NCBI GenBank assembly: GCA_007570785.1
Contig: ML660774.1
Location: 11,128,476 to 11,192,475 of the forward strand
Direction: 5' to 3'
Origin: Antilocapra americana
Lineage: Eukaryota > Chordata > Mammalia > Artiodactyla > Antilocapridae
DNA: 64,000 nucleotides
The notes beneath the pieces were generated by a model, which had not been told where the DNA came from, ran no database searches, and saw only the letters and a program-made list of their open reading frames with translations. This document shows positions 35,400 to 48,000 of the stretch, in pieces. The position numbers were made by a program, and so were the translations under genes. How positions within the stretch are numbered: position 1 is the first letter of the stretch; each line of letters begins with the position of its first letter.

Positions 35400-37465
35400 T
35401 GTTCAGTTCAATTCAGTTGCTCAGTCGTATCTGACTCTTTGTGACCCCCATGGCCTGCAACATGCCGGGCTTCCCTGTCCATCACCAACTCCTAGAACTT
35501 GCTCAAATTGCTCAAACTCATGTCCCTAGAGTCAGTGATGCCATTCAATCATCTCGTCCTCTGCCATCCCCTTCTCCTCCCGCCTTCAGTCTTTCCCAGC
35601 ATCAGGGTTTTTTCCAGTGAGTCAGTTCTTCACATCAGGTGGCCAAAATTTTAGAGCTTCAGCTTCAACATCAGTCCTTCCATGAATTTTCAGGGTTGAT
35701 TTCCTTTAGGATTGACTGGTTTGAACACCTTGCTGTCCAAGGGACTCTCAAGAGTCTTCTCCAACACCACAGTTCAAAAGCATCAATTCTTCGGTGCTCA
35801 GTTTTTGTTATAGTTCAACTCTCACATCCATACATGAGTACTGGAAAAACTACAGCTTTGAAAAGACAGACCTTTCTTGGCAAAGTAATGTCTCTGCTTT
35901 TTAATATGCTGTCTAGGTTGGTCATAGCTTTTCTTCCAATGAACAAGCATATTTCGATTTCATGGCTGCAGTCACCATCTGCAGTGATTTTGGAGCCCAA
36001 AAATATAAAGTCTATCACTGTTTTCTGATATTTCCCGATCTACTTGCCATGAAGCAATGGGACTGAATACCATGGCCTTCGATTTTGGAATGTTGAGTTT
36101 TAAGCCAACTTTTTCACTCTCCTCTTTCACTTTCATCAAGTGGCTCTTTGATTCTTCTTCACTTTCCCAATTTGGAACCAGTCCATTGTTACATGTCCAG
36201 TTCTAAGTGTTGCTTCTTGACACCTTGACACCTCTCAGGAGACAGGTAAGGTGGTCTGATATTCCCATCTCTTTAAGAATTTTCCAAAGTTTGTTGTGAT
36301 CCACATAATCAAAGGCTTTGGCATAGTCAATGAGGCAGAAGTAGATGTTTTTCTGGAACTCTCTTGCTTTTTCAATGATCCAGCGGATGTTGGCAATTTG
36401 ATCTCTGGTTCCTCTACCTTTTCAAAATCCATCTTGAATATCTGGATGTTCATCGTTCATGTACTATTGAAGCCTGGCTTGGAGAATTTTGAGCATTAGT
36501 TTGCTAGCATGTGAGATGAGTGAAACTGTGCAGTAGTTTGAATATTCTTTGGCATTGCCTTTCTTTGGGATTGGAAAGAAAGAACTTTTCCAGTCCTGTG
36601 GCCACTGCTGAGTTTTCCAAATTTGCTGCCATATTGAGTGCAGCACTTTCACAGCATCATCTTTTAGGATTTGAAATAGCTCAACTGGAATTCTATCACC
36701 TCCACTGGCTTTGTTCATAGTGATGTTTGCTAAGGCCCACTTGACTTTGCATTCCAGGATGTCTGGCTCTAGGTGAGTGATCACACCATCATGGTTATCT
36801 GGGTCATGAAAATCTTTTCTGTATAGTTCTGTGTATTCCTGCCACTTCTTCTTAATATATTCTGCTTCTGTTAGGTCCATACCATTTCTGTCCTTTATTG
36901 TGCCCATCTTTGCATGAAATGTTCCTTTGGTACTCCAATTTTTTTTTTAAAAAAATCTCTAGTCTTTCCCATTCTGTTATTTTCCTCTATTTCTTTGCAC
37001 TGATCACTGAGGAAGGCTTTCTTACTTCTCCTTGCTATTCTTTGGAACTCTGCATTTCGATGGGTATATATTTCCTTTTCTCCTTTGTCGTTAGCTTTTC
37101 TTCTCTCAGCTGTTTGTAAGGCCTCCTCAGACAACCATTTTGCCTTTTTGCATTTCTTTTTCTTGGGCATGGTGTTGGTCACTGCCTCCTGTACAATTTC
37201 ATGAACCTCTGTCCTTAGTTCTTCAGGCACTCTGTTTATCAGATCTAATCCCTTAAATCTATTTCTCACTTCCACTGTATAATCATAAGGGATTTGATTT
37301 AGGTCATATCTGAATGGTCTAGTGGTTTTCCCTACTTTCTTCAATTTAAGTCTGAATTTGGCAATAAGGAGTTCATGATCTGAGCCACAGTCAGCTCCCG
37401 GTCTTGTTTTTGCTGACTGTGTAGAGCTTCTCCATCTTTGGCTGTAAAGAATATAATCAGTCTGA
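35400..37465 (-). mobile_element. BovB LINE, longest copy in window (about 2 kb)
   Basis: Antisense BovB reaching far into the reverse-transcriptase and upstream region: on the minus strand KFRLKLKKVGKTTRPFRYDL and ASGGDRIPVELFQILKDDAV are visible. An internal deletion near 36,165-36,230 joins parts that are separate in other copies. Frameshifts and stops make it inactive. A (GATA)n run at about 37,485-37,502 follows its 5' end. Confidence 0.93.
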
Positions 37466-37484
37466 TATGTATAATGCATGTATA

Positions 37485-37502
37485 TAGATAGATAGATAGA
37501 TA
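37485..37502. repeat. (GATA)n microsatellite
   Basis: Four TAGA/GATA units in a row next to the BovB 5' end. Confidence 0.85.
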
Positions 37503-38069
37503 CAGGCCAGAGCAGAACAGAAATTCGAGAGATGAGTAGAAACAAGAAAATAGTAATCTATCAGTTCCTATGTATGACTGGCTAATATAAGCCATTTTAT
37601 TGAAATTTACTGGAAACTGTGAGGCTCACGTAATCAAAAGGCATCTGGGACCATCAGACTTCAGGATGAACAGGAATTAAGGGAGCTGTAGAAAGCCAAG
37701 AAGCAGGAAGCAGAGGGCAGAACGCCTGTGTCATAGCCTGGACCATCTGGCCAGCATTCTGCCTCCTCTACTCTCCTGGGATGGACAACCTCATTGTTTC
37801 TCTATGGGCCAATTCTGGAGAAAGCATCTAGCGCCCTCAGCCCACTGTCCTCTGGTTCCTGCAGTGGAAGCACAGAATTAATGCCCCCAAAAGTTGTGGA
37901 GAAGCCCCAGACAGAAATAGAGATGCTATTAGAGAGGAGGAGTAGAAGCTGGGAAGCAAAAGGACTGCAGATAACCAGACAGTTTAGTGAACCAGACAAG
38001 GCTATTGTCTGGGGCTGCCTGTTGACTGTGGATAACGCAGAACTGGTCGCTGATAAATAAATAACCATA

Positions 38070-38268
38070 TGGTGGCGCTAGTGGTAAAGAATCCACCTGC
38101 CAACACAGGAGACTTAAAAGAATTGGGTTTGATCCCTGGATCGGGAAGATTCCCTGGAGGAGGAAATGGCAATCCGCTCCAGTATTTATGTCTGGAAAAT
38201 TCCATGGACAGAAGAGCCTGGTGGGCTGCGGTCCATGAGGTCGCAAAGAGTCAGGCATGACTGAGCAT
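38070..38268 (+). mobile_element. Bov-tA SINE
   Basis: Plus-strand element, head GGTGGCGCTAGTGGTAAAGA and body ending GAGTCAGGCATGACTGAGC. No clear flanking repeat. Confidence 0.9.
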
Positions 38269-38844
38269 CTTATCACAGCACATGAGAACCTTATGATCTA
38301 GAATGTACAACATTCCTTGGCTGTAATATGTATGATGTAGTATTTAAAGGACAAACAAAAAAGGGGGAGGGGAATAAATCGAAATAGGCATTAGCAGTGT
38401 AATGAAAAGATGCTAAATGAATTTGCCTCAGAATAGGAAAATAATTATTAGCATTTTGCTCTGTTCCAACCTACAGGTCAGAGTTGACTATCACAGGTCC
38501 TTTGAGAAAAGTTTTCTGCAGGCTTAATGAACAGCATGGGCAAAGGTACAGAAACAGAAAGTACAACTTGTATTTGGGAAATGGCACATATCCAGTTTGG
38601 CTGGGGTGGAGGAAACATGAGTTTGTTCAGATCTTTCCTGGACTTTTTACTCATTTGAAAGCTGAACAATCCTTTTTAAGACACCAACTTGTTTTGCAAA
38701 CCTGCCTTTAATTCTCATATAGTTTTAATGATCTAAAACTCAAAATCTGACACTGGATCTCACCAGTTGAAGTTCATAGTTCATATTTTGGCCTCTTGTT
38801 CTCTTTTATCCTTTATTAATCATAGAGAGATTAAAAACCAACTG

Positions 38845-38963
38845 CCATATTGTATACCAATATTCATAGTAGCATTATTTACAGTAGCCAAGAGGTGGAA
38901 ACCACCCAAATATCCATGAGCAGATGGATAAACAAGATGTGGTATGTACATACAATGGAATAT
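38845..38963 (+). repeat. L1 ORF2/3' fragment
   Basis: ATTCATAGTAGCATTATTTACAGTAGCCAAGAGGTGG is a well-known L1 phrase (TTTACAGTAGCCAAGAGGTG quoted). It stops where the BovB begins at about 38,964. Confidence 0.85.
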
Positions 38964-40545
38964 TGTTGTTGTTCTGTCACTAAGTCATGTCCGACTCTTT
39001 GTGACCCCATGGACTGCAGTACATCAGGTTCCTCTGTCCATCACCAACTCCCAGAGCTTGCTCAAACTATATCCATTGAGATGGTAATGTAATCCAACCA
39101 TCTCATCCCCTGTCCTCCCCTTCTCTTCCCACCTTCAATCTTTCCCAGCATCAGGGTCTTTTCCAGTGAGTCAGTTCTTCACATCAGGTGGCCAAAGTAT
39201 TGGAGTTTCAGCTTCAGCATCAGTCCTTCCAACGAATATTCAGGACTGATTTCCGGTAGGATTGATTGGTTGGATCTTCTTGCAGTCCAAGGACTTTCAA
39301 GAGTCTTCTCCAACACCACAGTTCAAAAGCATCAGTTGTTCGGCATTCAGCTTTCTTTATAGTCCAACTCTCATATCCATACATGACTACTGGAAAAACC
39401 ATAACTTTGACGAGACAGACTTTGTTGGTAAAGTAATGTCTCTGCTTTTTAATATGCTGTCTAGGTTGGTCATAGCCTTTCTTCCAAGGAGCAAGCGCCT
39501 TTTAATTTCACGGCTGCAGTCACCATCTGCAGTGATTTTGGAGCGCCAAAAAAGTTGTCACTATTTCCATTGTTTCCCCATCTATTTGCTGTGAAATGAT
39601 GGGACCAGATGCCATGATCTTAGTTTTCTGAATGTTGAGCTTTAAGCCAACTTTTCCCTCTCCTCTTTCACTGTCATCAAGAGGCTCTTTAGTTCTCCTT
39701 CACTTTCTGCCATAAGGGTGGTGTCATCTGCATATCTGAGGTTATTGATATTTCTCCCGGAAATCTTGATTCAGCTTGTGCTTCATCCAGCCAGGCATTT
39801 CTCATGATATACTCTGCATATAAGTTAAATAAGCAGGGTGACAATATACAGCCTTGACGTACTCCTTTTCCTAATTTTGAACCAGCCTGTTGTTCCATTT
39901 CCAGTTCTAACTGTTGCTTCTTGTCCTGCATGCAGATTTCTCAGGAGGCAGGTAAGATGGTCTGGTATTCTAATCTCTTTAGGAATGTTCCACAGTTTGT
40001 TGTGATCCACATGGTCAAAGACTTTAGCATATTCAATGAAGCAGAAGTAGATGGTTTTTTGGAATTCCTTTGCTTTTTCTATGATCCAGCCTATGTTGGC
40101 AATTTGACCTCTGATTTCTCTGCCTTTTCTAAATCTAGCTTGTATATCTGGAAGTTCTCAATTCATATACTGCTGAAGCCTCGCTTGAAGGATTTTGAGC
40201 ATAATATTGCTGGCATGTGAAATGAGTACAATTGTATGGTAATTTGAACATTCTTTGGCATTGCCTTTCTTTGGAATTGAAATAATAACTGACCTTTCCC
40301 AATCCTGTGGCCACTGCTGAGTTTTCCATATTTGCTGGCCTAGTGAGTGCAGCACTTTAACAGCATCATCTTTAGGATTTGAAATAGCTCAACTAGAATT
40401 CCATCACCTCCACTAGCTTTGTTTGCAGTGATGCTTCCTACGGCCCACTGGACTTCACATTCCAGGATGTCTGGCTCTAGGTGAGTGACCACACCATCAT
40501 GGTTATCTGGGTCATAAAGAATTTTTTTGTACAGTTCTTCTGTGT
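38964..40545 (-). mobile_element. BovB LINE, 5' truncated (1.6 kb)
   Basis: Antisense BovB with minus-strand ORF pieces (SKLGKGVRQGCILSPCLFNL and MDHNKLWNIPKEIRIPDHLT, parts of the reverse transcriptase, including the IRNA-like start of the FADD region). Inserted next to an L1 fragment. Multiple frameshifts. Confidence 0.93.
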
Positions 40546-41720
40546 GTTAGGTATCTATTAATAGACTGCTCTCTTCCACCCAGTAAATGAATAATTCCTG
40601 CAACCATATCTGCAGATGTAATCGAAATGGTGATTCACCACCTCCAGATGACCATTTCAAGGAAGAATATGTTGCCCTGTTGCTGGGTGTGCCGTCAGCC
40701 CCTTTAAGGGTTCCCTCAGTATAGAGAGCCACCTCTGGCCAAGTTCTCTCACCTCCCTGAGCAGCCCACATGTCATGTCCCATCAAGCAGGGAGTAAGGT
40801 CCAGCTGTTTTGGCCCCAAATAGTATACGTCTGATGGGCAATATTAGTTCAAAGCTCTGCATAACCTTCGGTGAAGTTTCTCCTTTTACCCAAACCTGTT
40901 CCCTTCCACAGGGGTGGATCACAAGCCACTCCCTCATCAATATCCGAAGAACAAACTTTATCTCACAGTTAGCTTCCTGGAGAATATAATCTGAATGGAC
41001 AGACTTAGTTCCTTTAAAACCAGCAAGAAGGGAAAAACAAGTGTTACCTAGGGAGAAACAAGGATACTAGAGCATTTCTTGTTGAAATGATGCAAGTGAG
41101 AAGACAGTGGAGTACCTGGAATGCTATATGCAGCAAAATACCTTTCAGAAACTAAGGCAAAAATATTTTCAGACATACAAAAATGGAAAAATCAATCACC
41201 AGAATGTCTACACTACAGAAAAAGTAGTTTGAGAAAGTTCACTGAACTATATGCTAGTGATTTGTACACTTTTCCTGTGTGTGTTTTTTGCTTTCATCAA
41301 CAGTTTATGCTTTTTTTAAAAACAAGAATTATTTACACTTATCATATTATAACAGTGGGCAGCTTTCTTCTCTTTACAGTTTGTCCCCTTAAGCCATGAC
41401 TGCCTTAGTGACTCCCTGATGCTTTCATACAGATAGTCTTTGTTATTTTCCTAAGTGTTAAAGTTTTTCTTGGTAACAATTTTGTTTTGCTACAAATGCT
41501 TCCATTATAGATCAAAGCAGAAGCTTCTGTTACCTTTCTTTATTGGAATATAAAATTCTCATTCTGCTGGACCTGTGAGTTTGGCATTGTTAGAAAATGA
41601 TTTTAGGAGCAGGATATTGTCTCCAGATTCACCTCTTCCCCATCTCACAAGTAATTCTAGATTACTAAAAATCACTTTCTTCCCTCTCCATCTAAATTAG
41701 CAGTATATATGAAACTATTA

Positions 41721-41931
41721 GGGCTTCCTCAGTGGCTCAGTAGTGGAAAAAATCTGAATGCAGGAGCTGCAGGAGACGTGAGTTTGATCCCTGAGTCAGG
41801 AAAATCTCTTGGAGGAGGGCATGGTAACCCACTCGGGTATTCTTGCCTGAAGAATCTCATGGTCAGAGGAGCCGGCAGGCTACAGTCCATGGGGTCACAA
41901 AGAGTCAGACATAACTGAAGTGACTTAGCAC
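41721..41931 (+). mobile_element. Bov-tA SINE
   Basis: Plus-strand element between similar repeats ATGAAACTATTA and ATGAAACTTAATTA. Complete but diverged head. Confidence 0.9.
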
Positions 41932-42449
41932 ATGAAACTTAATTATCTGTGTGCATATATTGGTTCCTCATTCTCTATAGATTAAATTCAACAGACTTGT
42001 TCTTGTTTCAAGACAATAAGAAACTAAAATTTATGTCATCTGTGGATTAGGCCCAGTAGTGAGTACTTCATTTAAGTTACCAAGTTTGAATCTTTTATTA
42101 TATACTATTATACATAGGGGTTTTATTGTTCCATGAACAATAAATGTTTTTGAGCCTCTCTTATATGCTATGTATATACTAGGTGCTGTGGATAGAGGAG
42201 CAAGAAACAAGTCCATGATCACTCTTTAAAGACAAGAGAAAGTCTAGTACATGATATAGTGACGTGTGATATAAGAGAGTAAACATATAGGAAGACATCT
42301 AGCCTAGATGGACGGGCTCGGGGGAAGAGCAGGTGGCCAGTGAAGTCTTAATTCACTCATAGAGGCTACAGCAGGATTGTAGGAATATTAGAATAGGCAA
42401 ATAAAGGAAAAGAGACTGGAATATATTATTTATACATATATACGTATAT

Positions 42450-42658
42450 AGGTGATGCTAGTGGTAAAGAATCTGCCTGCCAATACAGGAGACGCAAGAG
42501 ACTTGGATCTGATCCCTGGGTAGGGAAGATCCCCTGGAGAAGGAAATGGCAACCCACTCTAGTATTCTGGCCTGGGAAATCCCAGGGACAGAGGAGGCTG
42601 GCAGATTCCAGTCCATGGGGTCCCAAAGGTCAAACACAACTTAGCAACTAGACAACAA
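42450..42658 (+). mobile_element. Bov-tA SINE
   Basis: Plus-strand element, head GATGCTAGTGGTAAAGAATC, body ending AACACAACTTAGCAACTAGA with an ACAACAACA tail. Confidence 0.9.
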
Positions 42659-43893
42659 CAACATAGGGTGCACACAACAGAATCAGTCCCACAGCACCTC
42701 CTGCTAAGGATTTCGGTGCAGTACACATTCTGTCTTTCTCAGCACTTTTTGGGGCAGCATGTCATTGATTCTGTTGCTTATCTTAGTATCCCTCCAATAA
42801 ATTCAATTGTTTTATTTTACTCACAATGACTAGATAGATTAATTTTTTTAGCTTACAAGCAAAAATAAAACAAAAACCAGTATAAATGAATTACACTGAG
42901 ATTGGGCTGTGATATTTCATAATCTTTGATTACTAGACGTAGGGACAAAAGATCTAGTCTAGAAGTTCTAGAATTTTCCTTCAATATCTCTAAGAAGGAC
43001 ACAGGAAAACACTTTAGTCTTAGAGAATCACTTCACTGTATACTCTTGGTCATTTACATGTGTGGGCACCTATCCTTGATTTTTGAATTAGTCTTAGTTG
43101 TTGGTAAAGTCACTCACATGCAAATGTAAAATTTTTAAATGTAAAGTTTAATACACCAGTTTCTGGTCTGAAATGCATACACAGAAAAATTAATTCCTTG
43201 TAATGAGCCATCTGTGGGCTAACCAGTGAATCAGAATATGTGTGTAATTGTGAACAATAAAACTTTTTCTCAGATTATGTAGCTGTTTTGAAGTGAAAGT
43301 AAGAACTGTATCTCAGAGCATTATATTTAGACTGTCAATTTTTTCTAAGAAATAAAAATCATTAAAAGCTGAATGAAAAATAAGGGAAACTTTTAAATTC
43401 AAATGTGCAAATACACTTTTGACAATTGCAAACATAATTTTTTTTTAATTTTAAAATTTCTGCTCACGTCCAGAAATTTTGTCAGGATTGCTAATAATTC
43501 TGGGAATTCTACTTTTAGACATGGTCATAAATGTATGAGTCATCATGTGTTTTCCAATTAGTTGGGTGATGTTTTAGGAGAGATAATATTTTAAGAATCT
43601 AAAAACTGGAGGAAAAAAGCACACATAGAAATCAGATTTAGGTAACTGAACGAAAAAGATTTATAGCAAATTTATCAAAGAAAGCAGAGAAATTGTACTG
43701 AGGAGTGGAGTGAAAGCAGACACTGTGTTACCGCCCATCTTCCTTGGGTATAAAATCTTATTTTAAAATGTGATTTTACTTAATATGAGCTCTTGTTTTC
43801 TTTTTTCTCCGTATATTTTTTACACACTATGGCTGAATTTCTTCTTCGTGTATTTAATGTAAAAGATATATTTTAAATGTTAGAATTTAATAT

Positions 43894-44490
43894 TTATTTG
43901 GTTACAGTTTTTTTTAATGACATGATCTTATGGGGAGCTTCCTCTTTAATAAGAAAGATGTTATTGTTCAGAAGCATAAGATATATACAATTCTGAAGTC
44001 CTTGCATACACATCGAAAGAAAAACATTCCTTGGCCAGAGCTTTTTTATTCTTCTCTGGAAAAATGAATTAAGAAAACATCTTTTGCACTTTGCCCTGTA
44101 AGCAACAAATTTTGAGTTGGTTAGATACCAGAGGAAAAAACTTTCAGATAGGTGAGCAACCTCTGGAAAGAAGAGTAGTGAATAGCATTTCATTTGACAT
44201 CTTAACAGGGAAGCAGGGGAAGATAAAGGTTTTGTGGGACCTGAAGCTGCACATTTGGGGACATCTGTCAAACGTCTGTTGAGATAACTTTTTACAGACC
44301 AAGAGGGCCAGCAGTCCAGATTTGAGCAGAACTGAGGGCTCTGGCCGGGAGTCCTCCAGCAAACAACAGTGCATTCGGAAAGTTCCTTCTCTGGCATTCG
44401 GTCTTTCTTTTTCAGATCCTGTACATAACAGAGTTCACTCAGAGAAGATGAGCTTCTAGGATATATAAGGGATGAACCTATGGATCTCAC
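43894..44490 (-). other. Unclassified 198-codon open frame, intergenic
   Basis: A frame of 198 codons is open on the minus strand. The peptide is not low-complexity and I do not recognise it. There is no good Kozak context, no CpG enrichment and no partner exon. It is longer than most chance ORFs in this AT-rich region, but chance is still the simplest reading. Confidence 0.2.
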
Positions 44491-44873
44491 AAAGGCCCTT
44501 TTCTTGACATAGGATGGTGGATGAGTTCGAAGGATGCAGGGTTAAGTGAGAACGGTAGACAGCCCTCCGGGAAGCAGGAGTGGGAGCCCATGAGGACGGA
44601 CTGAAAGCTGTATCACCTGTGTCAGCTCTAGTTGCCTCTGACCTTGGTGTTGTGGGTGTCCTGGAGAAGCTGAACCCTCTCTCATATGCTGCAGGAAGAT
44701 CCAGGGGAAGCCAGGGCAGCTGCAACTCTGGCAGAGATCTTATGCTGATGAGATGAGCCAGCAGACAGGCAACAGGAGGAGACAGCTACAAAGCCTGTCC
44801 TGCAAGCCTCTCAACAGGAATCTCAACTGTGGTGAAGGATAGGGATTTCTGGGAGATGGAATTTGGTCTAGAT

Positions 44874-45077
44874 AGTAGTGTTAGTCGAGTCTGACTCTTT
44901 GGGATCCCAGGGACTGTAGCCCACCAGGATTCTCTGTCCATGGGATTCTCCAGGCAAGAGTACTGGAGTGGATTGCCATTCCCTTCGCCAGAGGATCTTC
45001 CCTACCCAGGTATCGAACCTGGGTCTCTGGCATTGCAGGCAGATTCTTCACCATTTGAGCTACAGGGAAGACCTTAG
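44874..45077 (-). mobile_element. Bov-tA SINE
   Basis: Minus-strand element flanked by GTCTAGAT at 44,866-44,873 and 45,078-45,085. Confidence 0.92.
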
Positions 45078-45540
45078 TCTAGATTAGTTGACACCAACCC
45101 ACCACCATCCCCTCCTCCCACCCCAACCCTTTTTCTTGATTCCTTTTCCTTGTCTTTATATCAATCTTCATTTGCCCTTTTTTCTGCACCATATTTGTCA
45201 GACTTTCTTAGAAAGGCTACATTAAGGCAGTTTATTTGTTATTGTTTGTTTTTTTAGTTCTTGCTTGTCTGAAATGGCTTTATTCACACATCACACATGA
45301 TTGATAGCTTGGCAGTGGAGAGTCCCGATTTCGACAATACAAATTCCCTCAGAATTTTTAAGGCAGCCTTTCTGTGGAGAAGCAAGATGTCATTCTGAGT
45401 CTCCATACTTTTTCATGTGATTTCACTTCTTCTGAAAGCTTTTTGCAATTTTTTACTAACACTGCTATTCAAAATTTTATCATGATTTTCCCTAGAGGTG
45501 GGTGTTTTTTGTCTTGTTTTTTAAATTATTTGTTGTTGTT

Positions 45541-46034
45541 GCTTAGTTTCTAAGTCCTGTCTGACTCTTTGTGACCCCATGGACTATTGCCTCCAGGATC
45601 CTCTGTCCATGGAATTTCCCAGGCAAGAATACTATAGTGGGGACTTCCCTGGTGGCAGAGTGGATAAGAATCCACCAGCCAGTGCAGGGGGTGTGGGTTC
45701 GATCCCTGGTCCAGGAAGGTTCCACATGCAGCAGAGCAACTAATCCTGTGTGCCTCAACTACTGAAGCTCAAGAACCTAGAACGTGTGCTTCACAAGAGA
45801 AACCACTGCAATAAGAAGCCCAAGCATCACAACAAAGAGTGGCCGTTGCTTGCTGCGACCAGAGAAAAGCCACACAAAAGCAGCAGAGACCCAGTGCAGC
45901 CAAAACTTAAAAAAAAAAATACCAGAGTGGTTTGCCATTTCCTTCTCTAGGGGATCTTACCAGACCAGGGATCAATCCCACATCTCCTACACTGGCAGGC
46001 AGTTTCTTTACCACTGAACCACCTGGAAAGCCTT
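45541..46034 (-). mobile_element. Bov-tA SINE split by a CHR-2 SINE
   Basis: The left half (45,541-45,640) and right half (45,931-46,034) are consecutive parts of one minus-strand Bov-tA. The gap is a plus-strand CHR-2 element with duplicated target. So Bov-tA was here first. Confidence 0.9.
45641..45917 (+). mobile_element. CHR-2-type SINE inserted in Bov-tA
   Basis: Starts GGACTTCCCTGGTGGCAGAG and runs through the family's GAAGCCCAAGCATCACAAC-type repeats to an A-rich tail. Flanked by AATACTATAGTGG (45,628-45,640) and AATACCAGAGTGG (45,918-45,930), a target duplication with two changes. Confidence 0.9.
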
Positions 46035-46073
46035 GTGCTGGCAAGGCAGTAGACTCATCTTCATCTCCTTCGC

Positions 46074-46218
46074 TGAGCCTTCCCTGGTGGCTCAACCTGT
46101 CATGCAGAAGACACCAGTTGGATCTCTGGGTTGGGAAGATCACCTGGAGGAGGAAATGGCAACCTACTCCTGTATTCTTGCCTGGGAAATCCCATGGACA
46201 GGGTAACCTGGTGGGTTC
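46074..46218 (+). mobile_element. Bov-tA SINE, shortened
   Basis: Plus-strand head GCCTTCCCTGGTGGCTCAAC and body up to GGGTAACCTGGTGGG. Internal deletion in the tRNA part and the 3' end is missing. Confidence 0.88.
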
Positions 46219-47104
46219 CTCACCTTCAGTCCTGGGAATTATTTTTGTATTGTTTCTTTGATAATTCACTCTCCGCTGGGTCCTGTCACCTCTTGGAAAG
46301 TTTTATTAGGTACCTGATTGACTTCCTAAATTATACCCCTAATTTGCTTATCTTTTCTCTCCTATTTGACTTCCCTTGTATTTTTATTCAGCTTTTTGGG
46401 AAGATTCCTTGAATACATATTCTAATCCACTCAGTGAAATTTGATTGTGACAAATTTATTTAAGTTCTTTCTGCTTTGTGCTAGTAGAAAGAGGTGCCTG
46501 GTTGTATTTTTTCTATACATACTTTAACTTATCTGTTTGTAGCTCCTGCCTTTCAACATTCTTGCTACTCTCAAATGAAAATAAGTTCCAAATCAAATTC
46601 TTTCAGGAGTAAAAAATGGGCAAGTGTTATTCCTTCCATTATCCCGAGAGTTTCAGAAGTTTTGCAAAAATCACAGCCTACTAAATGCTTTTTTGGGGGT
46701 TTCATGGGAGGGACTTGTGTCCGAGTCTAGATTAAGTTAGGGAAGGAGAAAGTGATTTTTTCTTACCACCATTACTTACATTTTTAAATCTGGTGGTAAC
46801 AGCAGCATTTGAAGATCACCATGGCCCTCTAACTCCAGGAGTTGGCCAGGAACAGAGCAAAACAACTAGACTTTTTAAGATAATATGGGTTTCCCACCTG
46901 GATAATTCAGCGTTTTGTGATTTTCTGCTTTGAGTCCCAGAGGAGCTATGAAGGGGATTCCCAATTCCATGGGACTCTGTACCCCAAGTCTCAGTTCCAA
47001 CCTAGTAGATGCATCCGTTGCACATACTTATTAGTATTGCCTTGCTACTCATGAACTTTCTTAACTTTGATATAAAACTTCAGTCCTCTTTCGTAGCATA
47101 TTCT

Positions 47105-47327
47105 GGGCTTCCTGTGTATCTCAGATGGTAAAGAATCTGCCTGAAATGCTGGAGACCTGGGTTCGATTCCTGGGTTGGTTGGGAAGATCCCCTGGATAAG
47201 GAAATGGCAACCCACTCCAGTATTCTTGCCTGGACAATCCAATGGATAGAGGACCCTGGCAGGCTAAGGTTCATAAGGTCACAAGAGTCGGACATGACTT
47301 AGTGCTGTCTTTCTTTATAGCATGTTC
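47105..47327 (+). mobile_element. Bov-tA SINE
   Basis: Plus-strand element flanked by TAGCATATTCT (47,094-47,104) and TAGCATGTTCT (47,328-47,338), differing at one base. Confidence 0.93.
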
Positions 47328-47399
47328 TAGGAAGATTTCTTGGAGATAATAATGAATAAGCAAAAGATAATTTAAAAATGGGAGTGAGTCAGAGGGATC

Positions 47400-47525
47400 A
47401 TTAGATATAATAGCTATTTTCATAGATGAGAAGACTAAGGTTCAGAGAGGAGCAGTGACTTACTAAAGAGCATATAATGAGCCATGACAGAGCTTGGAAA
47501 CCAATGCAGTTGCCTCACTCTTCAG
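47400..47525 (-). repeat. MIR SINE remnant
   Basis: GATGAGAAGACTAAGGTTCAGAGAGG followed by a run towards CAGAGCTTGGAAACC is a MIR in reverse (first part quoted: GATGAGAAGACTAAGG). Confidence 0.65.
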
Positions 47526-47682
47526 GAAAATGACTTTATTCCCTTGACGATACCATTTATATTGACATGACATGGATTAATTAATACAGGACCCATTTTT
47601 GAGTATCTATTAATTTAAACTATACAAGTTACATAGACAATAGAATAGGTAGAGTGAATCACTAGCAAGATTTTGGTTTAGT

Positions 47683-47742
47683 TCAGTTCAGTTCAGTCAC
47701 TCAGTCAAGTCTGACTCTGCGACCCCATGAACTGCAAAAATA
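47683..47742 (-). repeat. Short BovB/Bov-A 3' end fragment
   Basis: TTCAGTTCAGTTCAGTCACT and GCGACCCCATGAACTGC are the 3' terminal phrases of BovB in antisense. Only about 60 bp. Confidence 0.75.
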
Positions 47743-48000
47743 CTTTCCATAGTAATTTCTCAGACTTACACTACATGAAAATGTTTTATATCCTGTGAGG
47801 ACTCCATATGAGACAATATTTAAACCAACATTTTAGGAAGTTTATATATTTAGGAGTTTTATTATCTCCACCTGAGGGGTCCTGTTAGTTGCCTGAAATG
47901 AAGATTAGCCTTGATAACCTTTCCTTGATACTTAAAATATGTTCTGTTCTAAATATTCTTATAAAAGGTATATTTTTAAGTTGAAATTGTGCTCACTTTA

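Noticed and set aside
36895..37545. 216-codon minus-strand open frame
   Set aside because: It is part of the BovB protein in a truncated copy.
41721..41931. tRNA-like sequence resembling a tRNA gene
   Set aside because: This and similar stretches are the tRNA-Glu-derived heads of Bov-tA and CHR-2 SINEs, without a proper cloverleaf or terminator.
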